A stretch of 64,000 nucleotides of DNA, taken from the NCBI GenBank assembly GCA_013299105.1, contig JAAFJY010000026.1:1-64000 (forward strand), in the 5' to 3' direction. The DNA comes from Chitinophagales bacterium. Its GTDB lineage: Bacteria; Bacteroidota; Bacteroidia; Chitinophagales; Saprospiraceae. Positions 1 to 8,040 of the stretch are shown here, one piece after another; the first letter of the stretch is position 1; every line of letters begins with the position of its first letter. The position numbers and the translations under genes were made by a program. A model generated the notes under the pieces. It saw only the letters and a program-made list of their open reading frames with translations. It was not told the DNA's origin and searched no databases.

Positions 1-1
1 G

Positions 2-85
2 GGGCCGATTACCATGAAAAGAGGATTGGAAAAGTTTGACAACATTGTCGAGGCCTTGAGGATGATCCGAGGGGTGGACAAATAA
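2..85 (+). CDS. C-terminal tail of an unidentified protein (partial)
   Basis: An open frame enters from the left edge and ends at a TAA. It encodes 27 residues ending in EALRMIRGVDK. The start lies outside the window. The piece is too short to assign to a family. It is co-directional with the GntR regulator but separated from it by about 590 bp of non-coding DNA, so it is probably the end of a separate upstream transcription unit. Confidence 0.5.
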   Translation, partial: GPITMKRGLEKFDNIVEALRMIRGVDK

Positions 86-180
86 ATGGTGATTATTGTT
101 TATTCAACTTGTGCGGGAACGGTAGGCCTACAGCCCCGCTAGTATGACGTTATTTAACTCGCAGTTGGCTTATGCTGAAA

Positions 181-241
181 AGTTCTCCGAAGTTTTCAGA
201 ATCCTGAAAATTCTGGTTTAGACAAAATTCTGGTTTAGACA
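181..241 (+). repeat. Dispersed repeat family D, copy 1
   Basis: Contains a tandem pair of AATTCTGGTTTAGACAA preceded by TTTTCAGAATCCTGAA. The reverse complement of the same text recurs at 10088-10199, and a shorter piece recurs at 18800-18820. It is non-coding, with no clear terminal inverted repeat. Confidence 0.6.
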
Positions 242-499
242 ATAAAAAAGCAGAGACCCACTATCAGAGCCTCTGCCGCTACAATGTGCTTGTTATGGAA
301 AAACTAAATCCATTAACTTCGCTAAAAGAAAAGTGTTCAACAAAACCAGTAAATTTTTCTAAATAATTAAACAAACATATCATTTACGTTTAAAAAGCAA
401 GCTTTAACGGTTGATTTGTGCATTAATAATCTAGCTACTCGCGTTTTGTTGAAGCCTTTTTGCCGTAGTATCAATCCAGGTAGGTAAATTACATTTGAA

Positions 500-513
500 T
501 ATGTACGTACAAG
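500..513. promoter_or_regulatory. Upstream GntR operator half-palindrome
   Basis: TGTACGTACA (502-511) followed by AG gives the same core and right arm as the perfect 14-bp palindrome at 621-634. The two sites are spaced about 121 bp apart (11.5 helical turns), which would suit looping. Inference: a second binding site of the adjacent GntR-family protein. Confidence 0.55.
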
Positions 514-620
514 TATCAAAAACCAAGCTTGAATTGAAAAGAAAAATTCACCTGAAAATCTCTTTTTTTATTGTGTTCTTGGTGGAAAAATATAAAATCT
601 GAAAAAAAATCAGCTGCAAA

Positions 621-652
621 CTTGTACGTACAAGCTACATGACTTATCTTTG
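621..652 (+). promoter_or_regulatory. Promoter with overlapping GntR operator
   Basis: CTTGTACGTACAAG (621-634) is a perfect palindrome. It closely resembles the operator of Bacillus AraR, a regulator with a GntR-type DNA-binding domain. The TTG at 622-624 lies 20 bp before TATCTTTG (645-652), which matches the Bacteroidota TTG/TAnnTTTG promoter. The operator therefore covers the -33 element, and the predicted start of transcription falls about 15 bp before the ATG of the regulator. This points to autorepression. Confidence 0.7.
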
Positions 653-674
653 ACCCATCAAATCACCGCATTCC

Positions 675-1397
675 ATGTCCAGTGCAACTCAATACCAAAT
701 CCTGTACAATCGCCTAAAGAAGGAAATTTTGGCGGATGTTTATGAGTTAGGCAGTGTTTTGCCCTCGGAAAATGAATTGAGTGCCAGTGCCAATTTATCT
801 CGCTCGACTGTAAGACAGGCCCTGAGTCAATTGGAAACCGAAGGCTACATCGTGAAACAAAAGGGCAAAGGGAGCATTGTCAAATCCAAAAGTCGGGCCC
901 TAAACTTGCTTTCTTTCCAGGGATTCTCGGCTACGGTAGGCAACGACCACCTGCAAACTACAGCTATCCAAGAACCGGAGTTGAGCACTTGGCCCGCTGA
1001 TTTTTTCTTTGAACTCAGTGAGTTGGAACAAGGCGCAGGCTGTATCCACTTCATTCGCGTTCGCTCGATCGATGAGCAGGCGGTGATGTATGAAAACACC
1101 TACATTCCCCATCTCAACTTGCCCAAGTTTACCCGTTTGTTCAAACTCAAAACCTCTTTTTTTGAGTTTTTAGGCAAAACCTACGACATCGAAGTGGTGG
1201 GCATGGACCAACACATTTGGGCCTCAATTGCCGATATTGAGATTGCCAATCAATTGGGATTAAAAGTAGGTGATCCCGTCTTGAAAATTTACAGGAAATA
1301 CCATACCAATCGACCACACCTCTTTCTCTACAGTATGCTTTTTTGCAATACCGAAAAGTATGCCATGAGCAATTCTAGTGGTGGGGTTAATGCTTAG
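675..1397 (+). CDS. GntR-family transcriptional regulator (HutC/UTRA type)
   Basis: 240 residues. Residues 1-70 form the GntR winged helix, with the characteristic LPSENELSASANLSRSTVRQ recognition region. Residues 90-235 fit the UTRA ligand-binding domain of HutC-type members, which usually bind a sugar phosphate or similar metabolite. It is first in a co-directional cluster with four catabolic enzymes and has two palindromes (TGTACGTACA core) upstream, one over its promoter. It is therefore probably an effector-released repressor of itself and the cluster. The effector is unknown; it may be an intermediate of the pathway downstream. Confidence 0.88.
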   Translation: MSSATQYQILYNRLKKEILADVYELGSVLPSENELSASANLSRSTVRQALSQLETEGYIVKQKGKGSIVKSKSRALNLLSFQGFSATVGNDHLQTTAIQEPELSTWPADFFFELSELEQGAGCIHFIRVRSIDEQAVMYENTYIPHLNLPKFTRLFKLKTSFFEFLGKTYDIEVVGMDQHIWASIADIEIANQLGLKVGDPVLKIYRKYHTNRPHLFLYSMLFCNTEKYAMSNSSGGVNA

Positions 1398-1402
1398 CAA
1401 CC

Positions 1403-2878
1403 ATGAGTGCTTCAACACTATCCGATGTTGCTGTCAGCGGCCATTTTACCGCAGGCAGCCAGTGGACTCCGGTCCACGAATCCACTATTTCCGTCTATTC
1501 ACCGCTGGATGGCTCCTTGATTGGGGCAGTACCCAGTGCTGGAGCCGATACCGTAGACCAGGTGGTAGAAAATGCCCAAAATGCGTTCAAAACCTGGTCC
1601 ACTACGCCCGTCAAAGAGCGGGTGCAGGTTTTGTTTCGCTTCAAAAACCTCTTGGAAAAACACAGCGGAGAGTTGTCTGAACTGATTCAGCGTGAAAACG
1701 GTAAAACCCTCGCCGAGGCCAAAGCCGAGATCGACAAAGGCATCGAAGTATTAGAATTTGCGAGCTCCCTGCCCCAGATTTGGGACCAAACCAGCCTTGA
1801 GGTCAGTACGGGCGTAAGCTGCCAGTATGAACGCTACCCGCTGGGTGTGGTCTTGTCGATCACCCCCTTCAACTTCCCTGCGATGGTACCCATGTGGACC
1901 ATTCCCATCGCCATCGCTTGTGGCAATGCCTTCATCCTCAAGCCTTCTGAACAAGTGCCCCTGACTTCGGTGCGTCTGGGAGAATTGTTTAGCCAGGCTG
2001 GTCTGCCGGATGGCGTTTTCAATATAATACACGGTGGCCGCGAAACCACCGAGTTGTTGATCGATCACCCTGGTATTGTGGCCCTGAGTTTTGTAGGCTC
2101 CACCAAAGTGGCCAAACTGGTTTACCAACGCGCTTCGGCTTTGGGCAAAACCGCCCTCGCCCTGGGTGGTGCCAAAAATCACTTGGTGGTGGTTCCCGAT
2201 GCCGACCCAGAAATCACCGCTAAAAACGTGATTGCCTCGGCAATGGGTTGCGCCGGACAGCGCTGCATGGCTGCCAGTGTCTTGATTTTAGTCGGTGAAA
2301 CGGGCAATATCCTGGATCACATCATTGAAGAAGCGCAAAAAATCAAAGTTGGACAAGACATTGGCTCGGTCATCAGCCACGACGCAAAAAAACGCATCGA
2401 AGGCTACATTACGCGGGCCGAGGCGGCTGGCTACAAAGTCTTGGTGGACGGGCGCGGCCCGGTAGTCCAGGGCAAAGAAGAGGGTTCGTATGTAGGCCCA
2501 ACTTTGATCGACGGCGTACCACCAGGTGCAGAATGCGCTTGTGACGAGATTTTTGGGCCGGTATTGTCGGTCATCCGGGTTAATTCGCTCGACGAAGCCC
2601 TGGCCATCGAAAACGCCAACCCTTATGGCAACGCAGCAGCTATTTACACCACTTCCGGTGCAGCGGCCCGTTACTTCAGCGAAAGGGCCAATGCTGGCAT
2701 GGTGGGCGTCAACATCGGCGTACCCGTACCCCGTGAACCCTTCTCTTTTGGTGGTTGGAACGATTCCCGCTTTGGACACGGCGACATCACGGGCATGGAT
2801 GGGGTGCGTTTTTGGACCAAGCTGAAAAAAATCACCACCAAGTGGACCGCAGCGGCGGCTAAGAACTGGATGTCGTAA
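1403..2878 (+). CDS. mmsA: CoA-acylating methylmalonate/malonate-semialdehyde dehydrogenase
   Basis: 491-residue aldehyde dehydrogenase. The catalytic Cys is Cys288 in the context GCAGQRCMA. The usual ELGGK general-base motif is replaced by LGGAKNH (about residues 254-260). Loss of that Glu with an AKNH motif is the mark of the CoA-dependent MmsA/IolA branch, which turns methylmalonate or malonate semialdehyde into propionyl- or acetyl-CoA, CO2 and NADH. The ATG lies 5 bp after the GntR stop, so the two are probably co-transcribed. With the class II aldolase four genes on, an IolA-like role in sugar or polyol breakdown is likely; valine breakdown is the alternative. Confidence 0.85.
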   Translation: MSASTLSDVAVSGHFTAGSQWTPVHESTISVYSPLDGSLIGAVPSAGADTVDQVVENAQNAFKTWSTTPVKERVQVLFRFKNLLEKHSGELSELIQRENGKTLAEAKAEIDKGIEVLEFASSLPQIWDQTSLEVSTGVSCQYERYPLGVVLSITPFNFPAMVPMWTIPIAIACGNAFILKPSEQVPLTSVRLGELFSQAGLPDGVFNIIHGGRETTELLIDHPGIVALSFVGSTKVAKLVYQRASALGKTALALGGAKNHLVVVPDADPEITAKNVIASAMGCAGQRCMAASVLILVGETGNILDHIIEEAQKIKVGQDIGSVISHDAKKRIEGYITRAEAAGYKVLVDGRGPVVQGKEEGSYVGPTLIDGVPPGAECACDEIFGPVLSVIRVNSLDEALAIENANPYGNAAAIYTTSGAAARYFSERANAGMVGVNIGVPVPREPFSFGGWNDSRFGHGDITGMDGVRFWTKLKKITTKWTAAAAKNWMS

Positions 2879-2947
2879 ACGTAGAGGCGAGCGGATGACA
2901 AATTAAAACTTGGCTGACGCCAAGCACCGCTTTGCGGCGCAATAGCA

Positions 2948-3021
2948 GCACGCGGATGACACGGATGACGCGGATTTTCGCGGATTTCCAACATGACGTT
3001 GAACCCACTTAACTCAAAATC
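2948..3021 (+). repeat. Repeat C, copy 1
   Basis: A run of short CGGAT motifs ending in CGGATTTCCAACATGACGTT and GAACCCACTTAACTCAAAATC. A diverged copy lies at 58180-58254. Its core also matches the reverse complement of the middle of the B-family repeats at 27634-27813 and 34808-34985, so B and C share an ancestor or a common module. Confidence 0.6.
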
Positions 3022-3127
3022 CTTTGTGTCAAGTTTTACAATTTTTCTTCCGACACCTCTTCCGACTTAGGCTTAACTCACACAACTATAAACAAACAAC
3101 AACTACCGAGATGGACTGCTCCCCTCA

Positions 3128-3288
3128 GAGTGTGTTTAAATATTGGAGGTTTAGGCGGAAAACGAGTCAAATTTTGCCTAATCGAGGCAGGAAAAGCGGA
3201 GTTATGCAGCGCATAATGAGCATTTTCCTAACGAAGAGTAGGTGAAATTGGGCCGTTTTACGGCAAACAAAAAATTTTAAACACACTC
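3128..3288. mobile_element. MITE-like element, family A copy 1
   Basis: 161 bp. The ends are a perfect 13-bp inverted repeat (GAGTGTGTTTAAA), flanked on each side by TCA (3125-3127 and 3289-3291). A central hairpin TTATGC-AGC-GCATAA is shared by copies at 13683 and 34434. It has no coding capacity. A 3-bp TNA duplication with a GAG-starting TIR resembles the IS1031/IS427 group of the IS5 family (from memory of the family). No such transposase is in the window, so mobilisation would be in trans. Confidence 0.75.
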
Positions 3289-3408
3289 TCAGTCTTTTGC
3301 TCAAAATCTTGACGCGCCAGTCTGGTTTTCCCTTTTATGCCAATGTTTACAGTTACCGGGCTGGTGCGTCTTTTTTTTGGCCCATCTCATTCCAATCCAC
3401 ACCAAACA

Positions 3409-4458
3409 ATGAAAGCAGCAGTATATCACGGCAAAGAAGACATCCGAGTAGAACAAGTCGCTGACCCTAGCCTGGATGCAGGCGATGTGCTATTGAAAAT
3501 CGACGCATGCAGCGTATGCGGCACCGATTTGCGGACTTTTCGCAATGGTGATAAAAAAATTGCCCCGCCCAGGGTTTTGGGCCACGAGTTTTGTGGTACC
3601 GTAGTCGAAAGTAAAAACCCCAATGCCAACGTAAAAGTCGGTGACCGGGTGGTGATGTACATTGTGCTCTCCTGTGGCGAGTGCAAATACTGCCGCGCCG
3701 GGCGCGAAAACCTGTGCGTAAGCCGTACTACCATGTCCTACCATTATGATGGGGCCTTTGCGCCTTTGGTGAAAGTACCCGCCAAGGCGGTCAATCGCGG
3801 CAGTTTGTTCAAAGTTACTACCGAGCAAAGTTCACAACAAATGAGCCTGGCCGAACCATTGGGTTGCGTAGCCAATGCCCATACCCACCTGGGCATTGGG
3901 CTGCGTGATAAAGTAGCAGTCATCGGGGCCGGGCCGATTGGAGCCATGCACGCGGTGTTGGCTCGCCTGCAAGGGGCCCAATCGGTACACCTGATCGACA
4001 TCAACCCCAAGCGCTTGGACATGATGCAGCGCTTTGACATTGATGGCACCATTGTGAGCGACAAAGAGGGTTCGCACATTGCAGAATCCCTGGAATTGAC
4101 CGATGGCGATGGCTTTGACGTGGTGATCGTGGCGGTGAGCAATGCTTTTGCCCAAGCCGATGCTTTGGAAATCGCAGGCAAAGGGGCCAGGGTGGAGTTT
4201 TTTGGTGGCTTGCCTAAGTCCAACCCCACCGCAGTGCTGAACACCAACCACCTGCATTACAAAGAATTGGTGCTGAGTGGGTCCTACTCTGAGCGCATCA
4301 GCGATTTTCGCACGGCTTACCAACTGATCCAGAGTGGTCGTTTCCCGGCCGATAAATTCATTACCCACGAATTGCCCCTGGATCGCATCACCGATTCTTT
4401 CCTGATGATGGAAAGTGGTGAAGCCTTGAAAGTGTGCATCAACCCGCAATTGTCATGA
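3409..4458 (+). CDS. Zinc-dependent alcohol dehydrogenase (sorbitol/threonine dehydrogenase type)
   Basis: 349 residues from the ATG at MKAAVYHGKE, the usual start of this family; an ATG 24 codons upstream adds an unrelated leader. Catalytic zinc ligands are visible as Cys37, His59 and Glu60 (CGTD, GHEF). The structural zinc site is Cys89, Cys92, Cys95 and Cys103. A Rossmann motif GAGPIGAMHAVLA follows at about residue 165. The family oxidises secondary alcohols of polyols, sugars or threonine with NAD(P). Its stop overlaps the next start (ATGA), so the two genes are translationally coupled. The substrate cannot be read from the sequence; context suggests a sugar or polyol. Confidence 0.85.
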   Translation: MKAAVYHGKEDIRVEQVADPSLDAGDVLLKIDACSVCGTDLRTFRNGDKKIAPPRVLGHEFCGTVVESKNPNANVKVGDRVVMYIVLSCGECKYCRAGRENLCVSRTTMSYHYDGAFAPLVKVPAKAVNRGSLFKVTTEQSSQQMSLAEPLGCVANAHTHLGIGLRDKVAVIGAGPIGAMHAVLARLQGAQSVHLIDINPKRLDMMQRFDIDGTIVSDKEGSHIAESLELTDGDGFDVVIVAVSNAFAQADALEIAGKGARVEFFGGLPKSNPTAVLNTNHLHYKELVLSGSYSERISDFRTAYQLIQSGRFPADKFITHELPLDRITDSFLMMESGEALKVCINPQLS

Positions 4459-5927
4459 CCACTACTTTGATCGATGAACTCATTGGCCAAGACTGGGGAT
4501 TGTTCATCAACGGCAACTCCGGTCCATCCTCTTCCCAAGACTGGGACCCCGTTTTGTCACCTGCTACGGGCAAGTCGATTGCCCGCGTAGCCGCCGCAAG
4601 CCTCGAAGACCTGGAAGCAGCGGTACAAAGTGCCAAAGCGGCATTCAAAGCCTGGGCTGCTTTGCCCGGTGCCGAACGTGAAAAAATCATCCGCAAAGCC
4701 ACCGCCTATGCCCGCACTCAAGCCGAACGCATCGGCATGTTGATGGCCCTGGAGCAAGGCAAACCCTACGCCCAATCCAAAGGCGAAGTGACTTCTTCCT
4801 GCGACTTGATGGACTATTTCGCCGCTGAAGCAGTAAGGGTAGAAGGTTACATCAACAGCACCGAAAAAGGCAATTTGCACTCTTGGGTGACTTACCAGCC
4901 GGTCGGGGTATGTGGTTTTATCACGCCCTGGAATTATCCGGTGAGCCTCTTAAGCTGGAAATTAGGGCCGGCCCTGTCCGTAGGTTGTACTGCGGTGGTA
5001 AAACCCAGCGAAGTGACGCCCCTGTGCTCGCTCACTTTTTGCCAGGCCTTGGTCGAAGGCGGTATCCCTCCTGGCGTGATCAACGTGGTAATGGGCAAAA
5101 GCACCATCGGCGCAGCCCTGGTCAAGCATCCCGAAGTGCTGAAAGTGGCCATGACTGGCTCCAGCCAAACGGGGAAAAAAATCATGGAAGCTGCCGCCAG
5201 CCAGCTCAAAAAAGTATCCTTGGAATTGGGCGGCCATTGTCCGGCGGTAGTTTGCGCCGATGCTGACCTCGACAATGCCGCTGAAATCATCGCCTACAAG
5301 GGCTTCCGCAACATGGGCCAGTCTTGCAGCACGGTCAATCGCGTATACGTACACAGCAGCGTACACGATGACTTGGTAGAAAAAATCAAAGCCAAGGGCG
5401 AAAAACTCAGCATTGGTGACGGAGTACAGGAACCCAACTGCGACTTGGGGCCCATGGCTACCGCCGAAGCCCTGCAAAAAGTCATCAGGCACGTAGACGA
5501 TGCCCTGCAAAAAGGTGCAACCCTGATCTCTGGTGGTAAGAAACCCGCAGGGGAACAATACGCGCATGGACATTATTACACGCCAACGGTTTTGACCAAT
5601 GTCAACAAGAACATGCTCATGATGCGCGAAGAGACCTTTGGCCCCGTGGTGCCCATCGAGCGTTTTGAGACCCTGGATGAGGCCATTGAAAAAGCCAACG
5701 ACACCGATTTTGGCTTGTGTGCATATGTTTTCACCAAAGACTTTGCCACCACCATGCGCCTCAGCCGGGCCATCGAAGCAGGAACGGTATGCGTCAACAA
5801 TGGCGCAGTCAATACCCCTTATGCGCCTTATGAAGGCTGGAAAGACAGTGGTTTTGGCCTGGAGCTTTCGCGCAAGGCCGTGTATGAGTATTTAAAAACC
5901 AAGCACGTCAAAGTGCAGGAAATCTAA
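4455..5927 (+). CDS. NAD(P)-dependent aldehyde dehydrogenase (GabD/SSADH-like)
   Basis: 490 residues from the ATG that overlaps the preceding stop. An in-frame GTG 21 bp upstream would lie inside the previous gene and is less likely. The catalytic pair is intact: Glu257 in LELGGHCP and Cys291 in NMGQSCSTVNRV. The NAD-binding segment FITPWNYPVSLLSWKLGPAL is present. Unlike the first dehydrogenase of the cluster, this is the hydrolytic, non-acylating type. It probably oxidises a semialdehyde or hydroxyaldehyde made by the zinc dehydrogenase or the aldolase. The exact substrate is unknown. Confidence 0.85.
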   Translation: MTTTLIDELIGQDWGLFINGNSGPSSSQDWDPVLSPATGKSIARVAAASLEDLEAAVQSAKAAFKAWAALPGAEREKIIRKATAYARTQAERIGMLMALEQGKPYAQSKGEVTSSCDLMDYFAAEAVRVEGYINSTEKGNLHSWVTYQPVGVCGFITPWNYPVSLLSWKLGPALSVGCTAVVKPSEVTPLCSLTFCQALVEGGIPPGVINVVMGKSTIGAALVKHPEVLKVAMTGSSQTGKKIMEAAASQLKKVSLELGGHCPAVVCADADLDNAAEIIAYKGFRNMGQSCSTVNRVYVHSSVHDDLVEKIKAKGEKLSIGDGVQEPNCDLGPMATAEALQKVIRHVDDALQKGATLISGGKKPAGEQYAHGHYYTPTVLTNVNKNMLMMREETFGPVVPIERFETLDEAIEKANDTDFGLCAYVFTKDFATTMRLSRAIEAGTVCVNNGAVNTPYAPYEGWKDSGFGLELSRKAVYEYLKTKHVKVQEI

Positions 5928-5931
5928 GCGG

Positions 5932-6957
5932 ATGCTACTTTCTCCTACCCAGGCTCGTCAATTGTTGCTGCATGCTTTTGAGCAACGCTACGCTATCTTG
6001 GCCATCAATGCCGACAGCCACGCAGCCGTGACCGACTGCCTCGAAGCCGCCCGCCAAGCGGATGCTCCGGTGATCATCGAAACCAGTTTGTGGCAGATCA
6101 AAGGCCATAGTTACGGCCTGGGCGATCCGGTTTTAGGCGTGGCCCGCTACCTCGCCGACCTGATGGTCTTGGCCAATAGCGAGCGCTACCGCCAGGTGCC
6201 CGTGGTGTACCATACTGATCACATCAAAGGGCCAGAAACGATGCGCATCTTGCAAGCTGCGATCCAAGGCATTCCCGCTGGCTTGCACGAGCAAAGCTTG
6301 AAACTTTTCGCCTCGACTGTATCCCTCGACGCATCGGACATGTCGGAAGAAGAAAACATTGACACGGTGCTCAAATTGTGCCAATTGGCCGAAGCCGCAG
6401 GCGTAGATGTTACCCTGGAAATGGAATCTGCAGTGGACGACCGCATCACTCCCGCCGAGGAAACCGAGAAATTGATCGGATCAGTAGAAGCCTTGTATCC
6501 TGGCAAAATTGCGCTGTGGGCTCCAGGTGTAGGCACCCAGCACGGCTTTACCTCGGACGATGGTTATTCGGGTTTTCAAACCAAAACCATCGAAGACAAT
6601 ATCCAGCTTTTGCAAAAAATCACGGGCCGCAACATTGGCATCGCCTTGCATGGTTCTACGGGCCTGCCCAACGAGAAACTGCAAGCGGCCAGCCAGTGTG
6701 GCGTAACCAAGGTCAATTGGTCTTCTGAGTCGCTTTACTTGCGCAATACTGCCGCCCAGGCTTATTTCCGCGACAACGCAGCTAAATTCGAACGACAACA
6801 CAAAGAGTGGAAAAACAGCGTGATGGACAATGGCCTTTCGGCCCATATTGCCCAGTCGTATGTACCCAAAGTGGTGGAAAGAATGCATACGCTGGGTGCG
6901 GAAGGCCAGGCCAGCCAGTTTATTGCCAGTTTGGAATTGATGGAAACGCTGGGGTGA
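5932..6957 (+). CDS. Class II (zinc) aldolase of the fructose-bisphosphate aldolase family
   Basis: 341 residues. VYHTDHIKG (His94, Asp96, His97) is the family's zinc and active-site signature. Later come LHGSTGLPNE (zinc His in the LHGGSG-like loop) and VTKVNWSSES (phosphate-binding region). The family cleaves ketose (bis)phosphates, or in the inositol pathway (IolJ) 6-phospho-5-dehydro-2-deoxygluconate into DHAP and malonate semialdehyde. With an IolA-like dehydrogenase in the same cluster the IolJ-type reaction is attractive, but no other iol gene is visible. It starts 4 bp after the aldehyde dehydrogenase and ends at a strong terminator. Confidence 0.8.
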   Translation: MLLSPTQARQLLLHAFEQRYAILAINADSHAAVTDCLEAARQADAPVIIETSLWQIKGHSYGLGDPVLGVARYLADLMVLANSERYRQVPVVYHTDHIKGPETMRILQAAIQGIPAGLHEQSLKLFASTVSLDASDMSEEENIDTVLKLCQLAEAAGVDVTLEMESAVDDRITPAEETEKLIGSVEALYPGKIALWAPGVGTQHGFTSDDGYSGFQTKTIEDNIQLLQKITGRNIGIALHGSTGLPNEKLQAASQCGVTKVNWSSESLYLRNTAAQAYFRDNAAKFERQHKEWKNSVMDNGLSAHIAQSYVPKVVERMHTLGAEGQASQFIASLELMETLG

Positions 6958-6975
6958 ATTTTCACAAAACAAAAC

Positions 6976-7023
6976 GCAATAAAAAAAGCCTTGGATTTTG
7001 CGATCCAAGGCTTTTTTTATTGC
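6976..7023. terminator. Bidirectional intrinsic terminator
   Basis: GCAATAAAAAAAGCCTTGGA begins a perfect 21-bp stem closed by a TTTGCG loop, with A- and T-tracts on the two sides. It lies between convergent genes (aldolase on plus, OmpA-type lipoprotein on minus) and can serve both. Confidence 0.9.
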
Positions 7024-7043
7024 AGAAAAACCAATCCAAAGAA

Positions 7044-7808
7044 TTAGTTCTTCTTCAGCAGCGGAGCCACGTCTGGGTCAGCAGCCAATTCGGTGCGGCG
7101 GTTCATGGCCTTGCCTTCTTTGGTGGTGTTGTCAGACTTAGGAGCAGTGTCACCACGGCCTACGGCTGCGATCTGGGCAGGGCTTACACCCTTCTTGATC
7201 AACTCGCGGCAGATGGTCAAAGCACGCTTGGAAGACAATTCCCAGTTGTCCTGATAAGCAGCGCCACGGCCTACTTTGTCGGTATCAGTGTTGCCTTCAA
7301 CCAAAAACTTCAGTTTTGGGTTGGCGATCAGGGTGTTGGCCAATTGAGCAACTGCATCGCGCTGGGCACGGTTCAAAGAATAAGCACCTGACTTGTATTC
7401 CATTGGACCGGAAGTAACCAGGTACATGCGACCATTGCGCTCTTCCATGCTCAAGCCGCTGCTTTTGTAAGCACCGAAGATGCCATCAATTTCGGCCTTC
7501 ACCTTGGCCAATTCGGCCTGGCTCATGTCCAACTTCTTCTGTACTTCGCCGTATTGGCCTTTAGAGCTTTCGAGGTCACGGCGCAGGTTAGCGATTTCGC
7601 CATTCAAGCGGGTTTTCTCAGCCTCCAAAGATGCTTTCAGGTCAGCATTTTCCTTTTCGAGGTTGGCTACTTTGGTTTGGGTTTCGGCGAGGGCTTTATC
7701 AGAAGCTGCCTTACTAGCAAGCAGTTCATCAAATTTTTTCTTGGACACACAGGATTGCATGGTGCCAAGCGCCAGAACTACAACCAACAAGTTAAGTACT
7801 AAACGCAT
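7044..7808 (-). CDS. OmpA-family outer-membrane lipoprotein
   Basis: 254 residues. A short signal peptide ends in the lipobox MQSC (Cys20). Residues 25-110 are heptad-rich (long coiled coil), and about 140-240 form an OmpA-like peptidoglycan-binding domain (FLVEGNTDTDKVG, then NWELSSKRALTICRELIKKG). It probably tethers the outer membrane to peptidoglycan. It is monocistronic and faces the shared terminator. Confidence 0.85.
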   Translation of the reverse strand: MRLVLNLLVVVLALGTMQSCVSKKKFDELLASKAASDKALAETQTKVANLEKENADLKASLEAEKTRLNGEIANLRRDLESSKGQYGEVQKKLDMSQAELAKVKAEIDGIFGAYKSSGLSMEERNGRMYLVTSGPMEYKSGAYSLNRAQRDAVAQLANTLIANPKLKFLVEGNTDTDKVGRGAAYQDNWELSSKRALTICRELIKKGVSPAQIAAVGRGDTAPKSDNTTKEGKAMNRRTELAADPDVAPLLKKN

Positions 7809-8040
7809 ATTTCCTTGGTTTAAGTGAAAGTTAAGTTATGCAAAAAGTAAAATAAGGAACAATGGGATGCCAGTAGAAACTGGCGGGCATCCAGCTTTCC
7901 TTTTGCAAAGCAAGGGATATTTTTTCAAACTAACAAAAATTCGGGCATTTTAAGCGCGGCAAGCATGCGATTTTATATTGTTTTAACGCTCAAAACCATT
8001 TTTTAGTGTTGAAAATTGTTCTGTATTGAGAAATGAGGGT

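Larger units (their letters stand above)
86..674 (+). other. Regulatory and repeat-bearing intergenic region
   Basis: No gene is seen. The stretch holds a D-family dispersed repeat (181-241), a hairpin at 250-276 whose U-tract faces the minus strand (GCAGAG/CTCTGC stem followed by T-run on that strand), and near its right end the promoter and two operator-like palindromes of the GntR gene. The minus-directed terminator has no minus-strand gene in front of it here. Confidence 0.6.
2879..3408 (+). other. Repeat-filled gap inside the catabolic cluster
   Basis: No convincing gene. The gap contains a C-type repeat (2948-3021) and a complete family A element (3128-3288). It separates mmsA from the next three tightly packed genes, so these may need their own promoter. 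An open frame at 3024-3245 lies mostly inside the A element and has no recognisable content. Confidence 0.6.

Noticed and set aside
1751-2182. Antisense frames over the dehydrogenase genes (also 2288-2779, 3832-4449, 4962-5573)
   Set aside because: They are long only because of codon bias in the real genes on the opposite strand, whose catalytic residues and lengths are complete.
3024-3245. 73-codon plus-strand frame
   Set aside because: More than half lies inside a family A element; the same element in other positions does not keep the frame.
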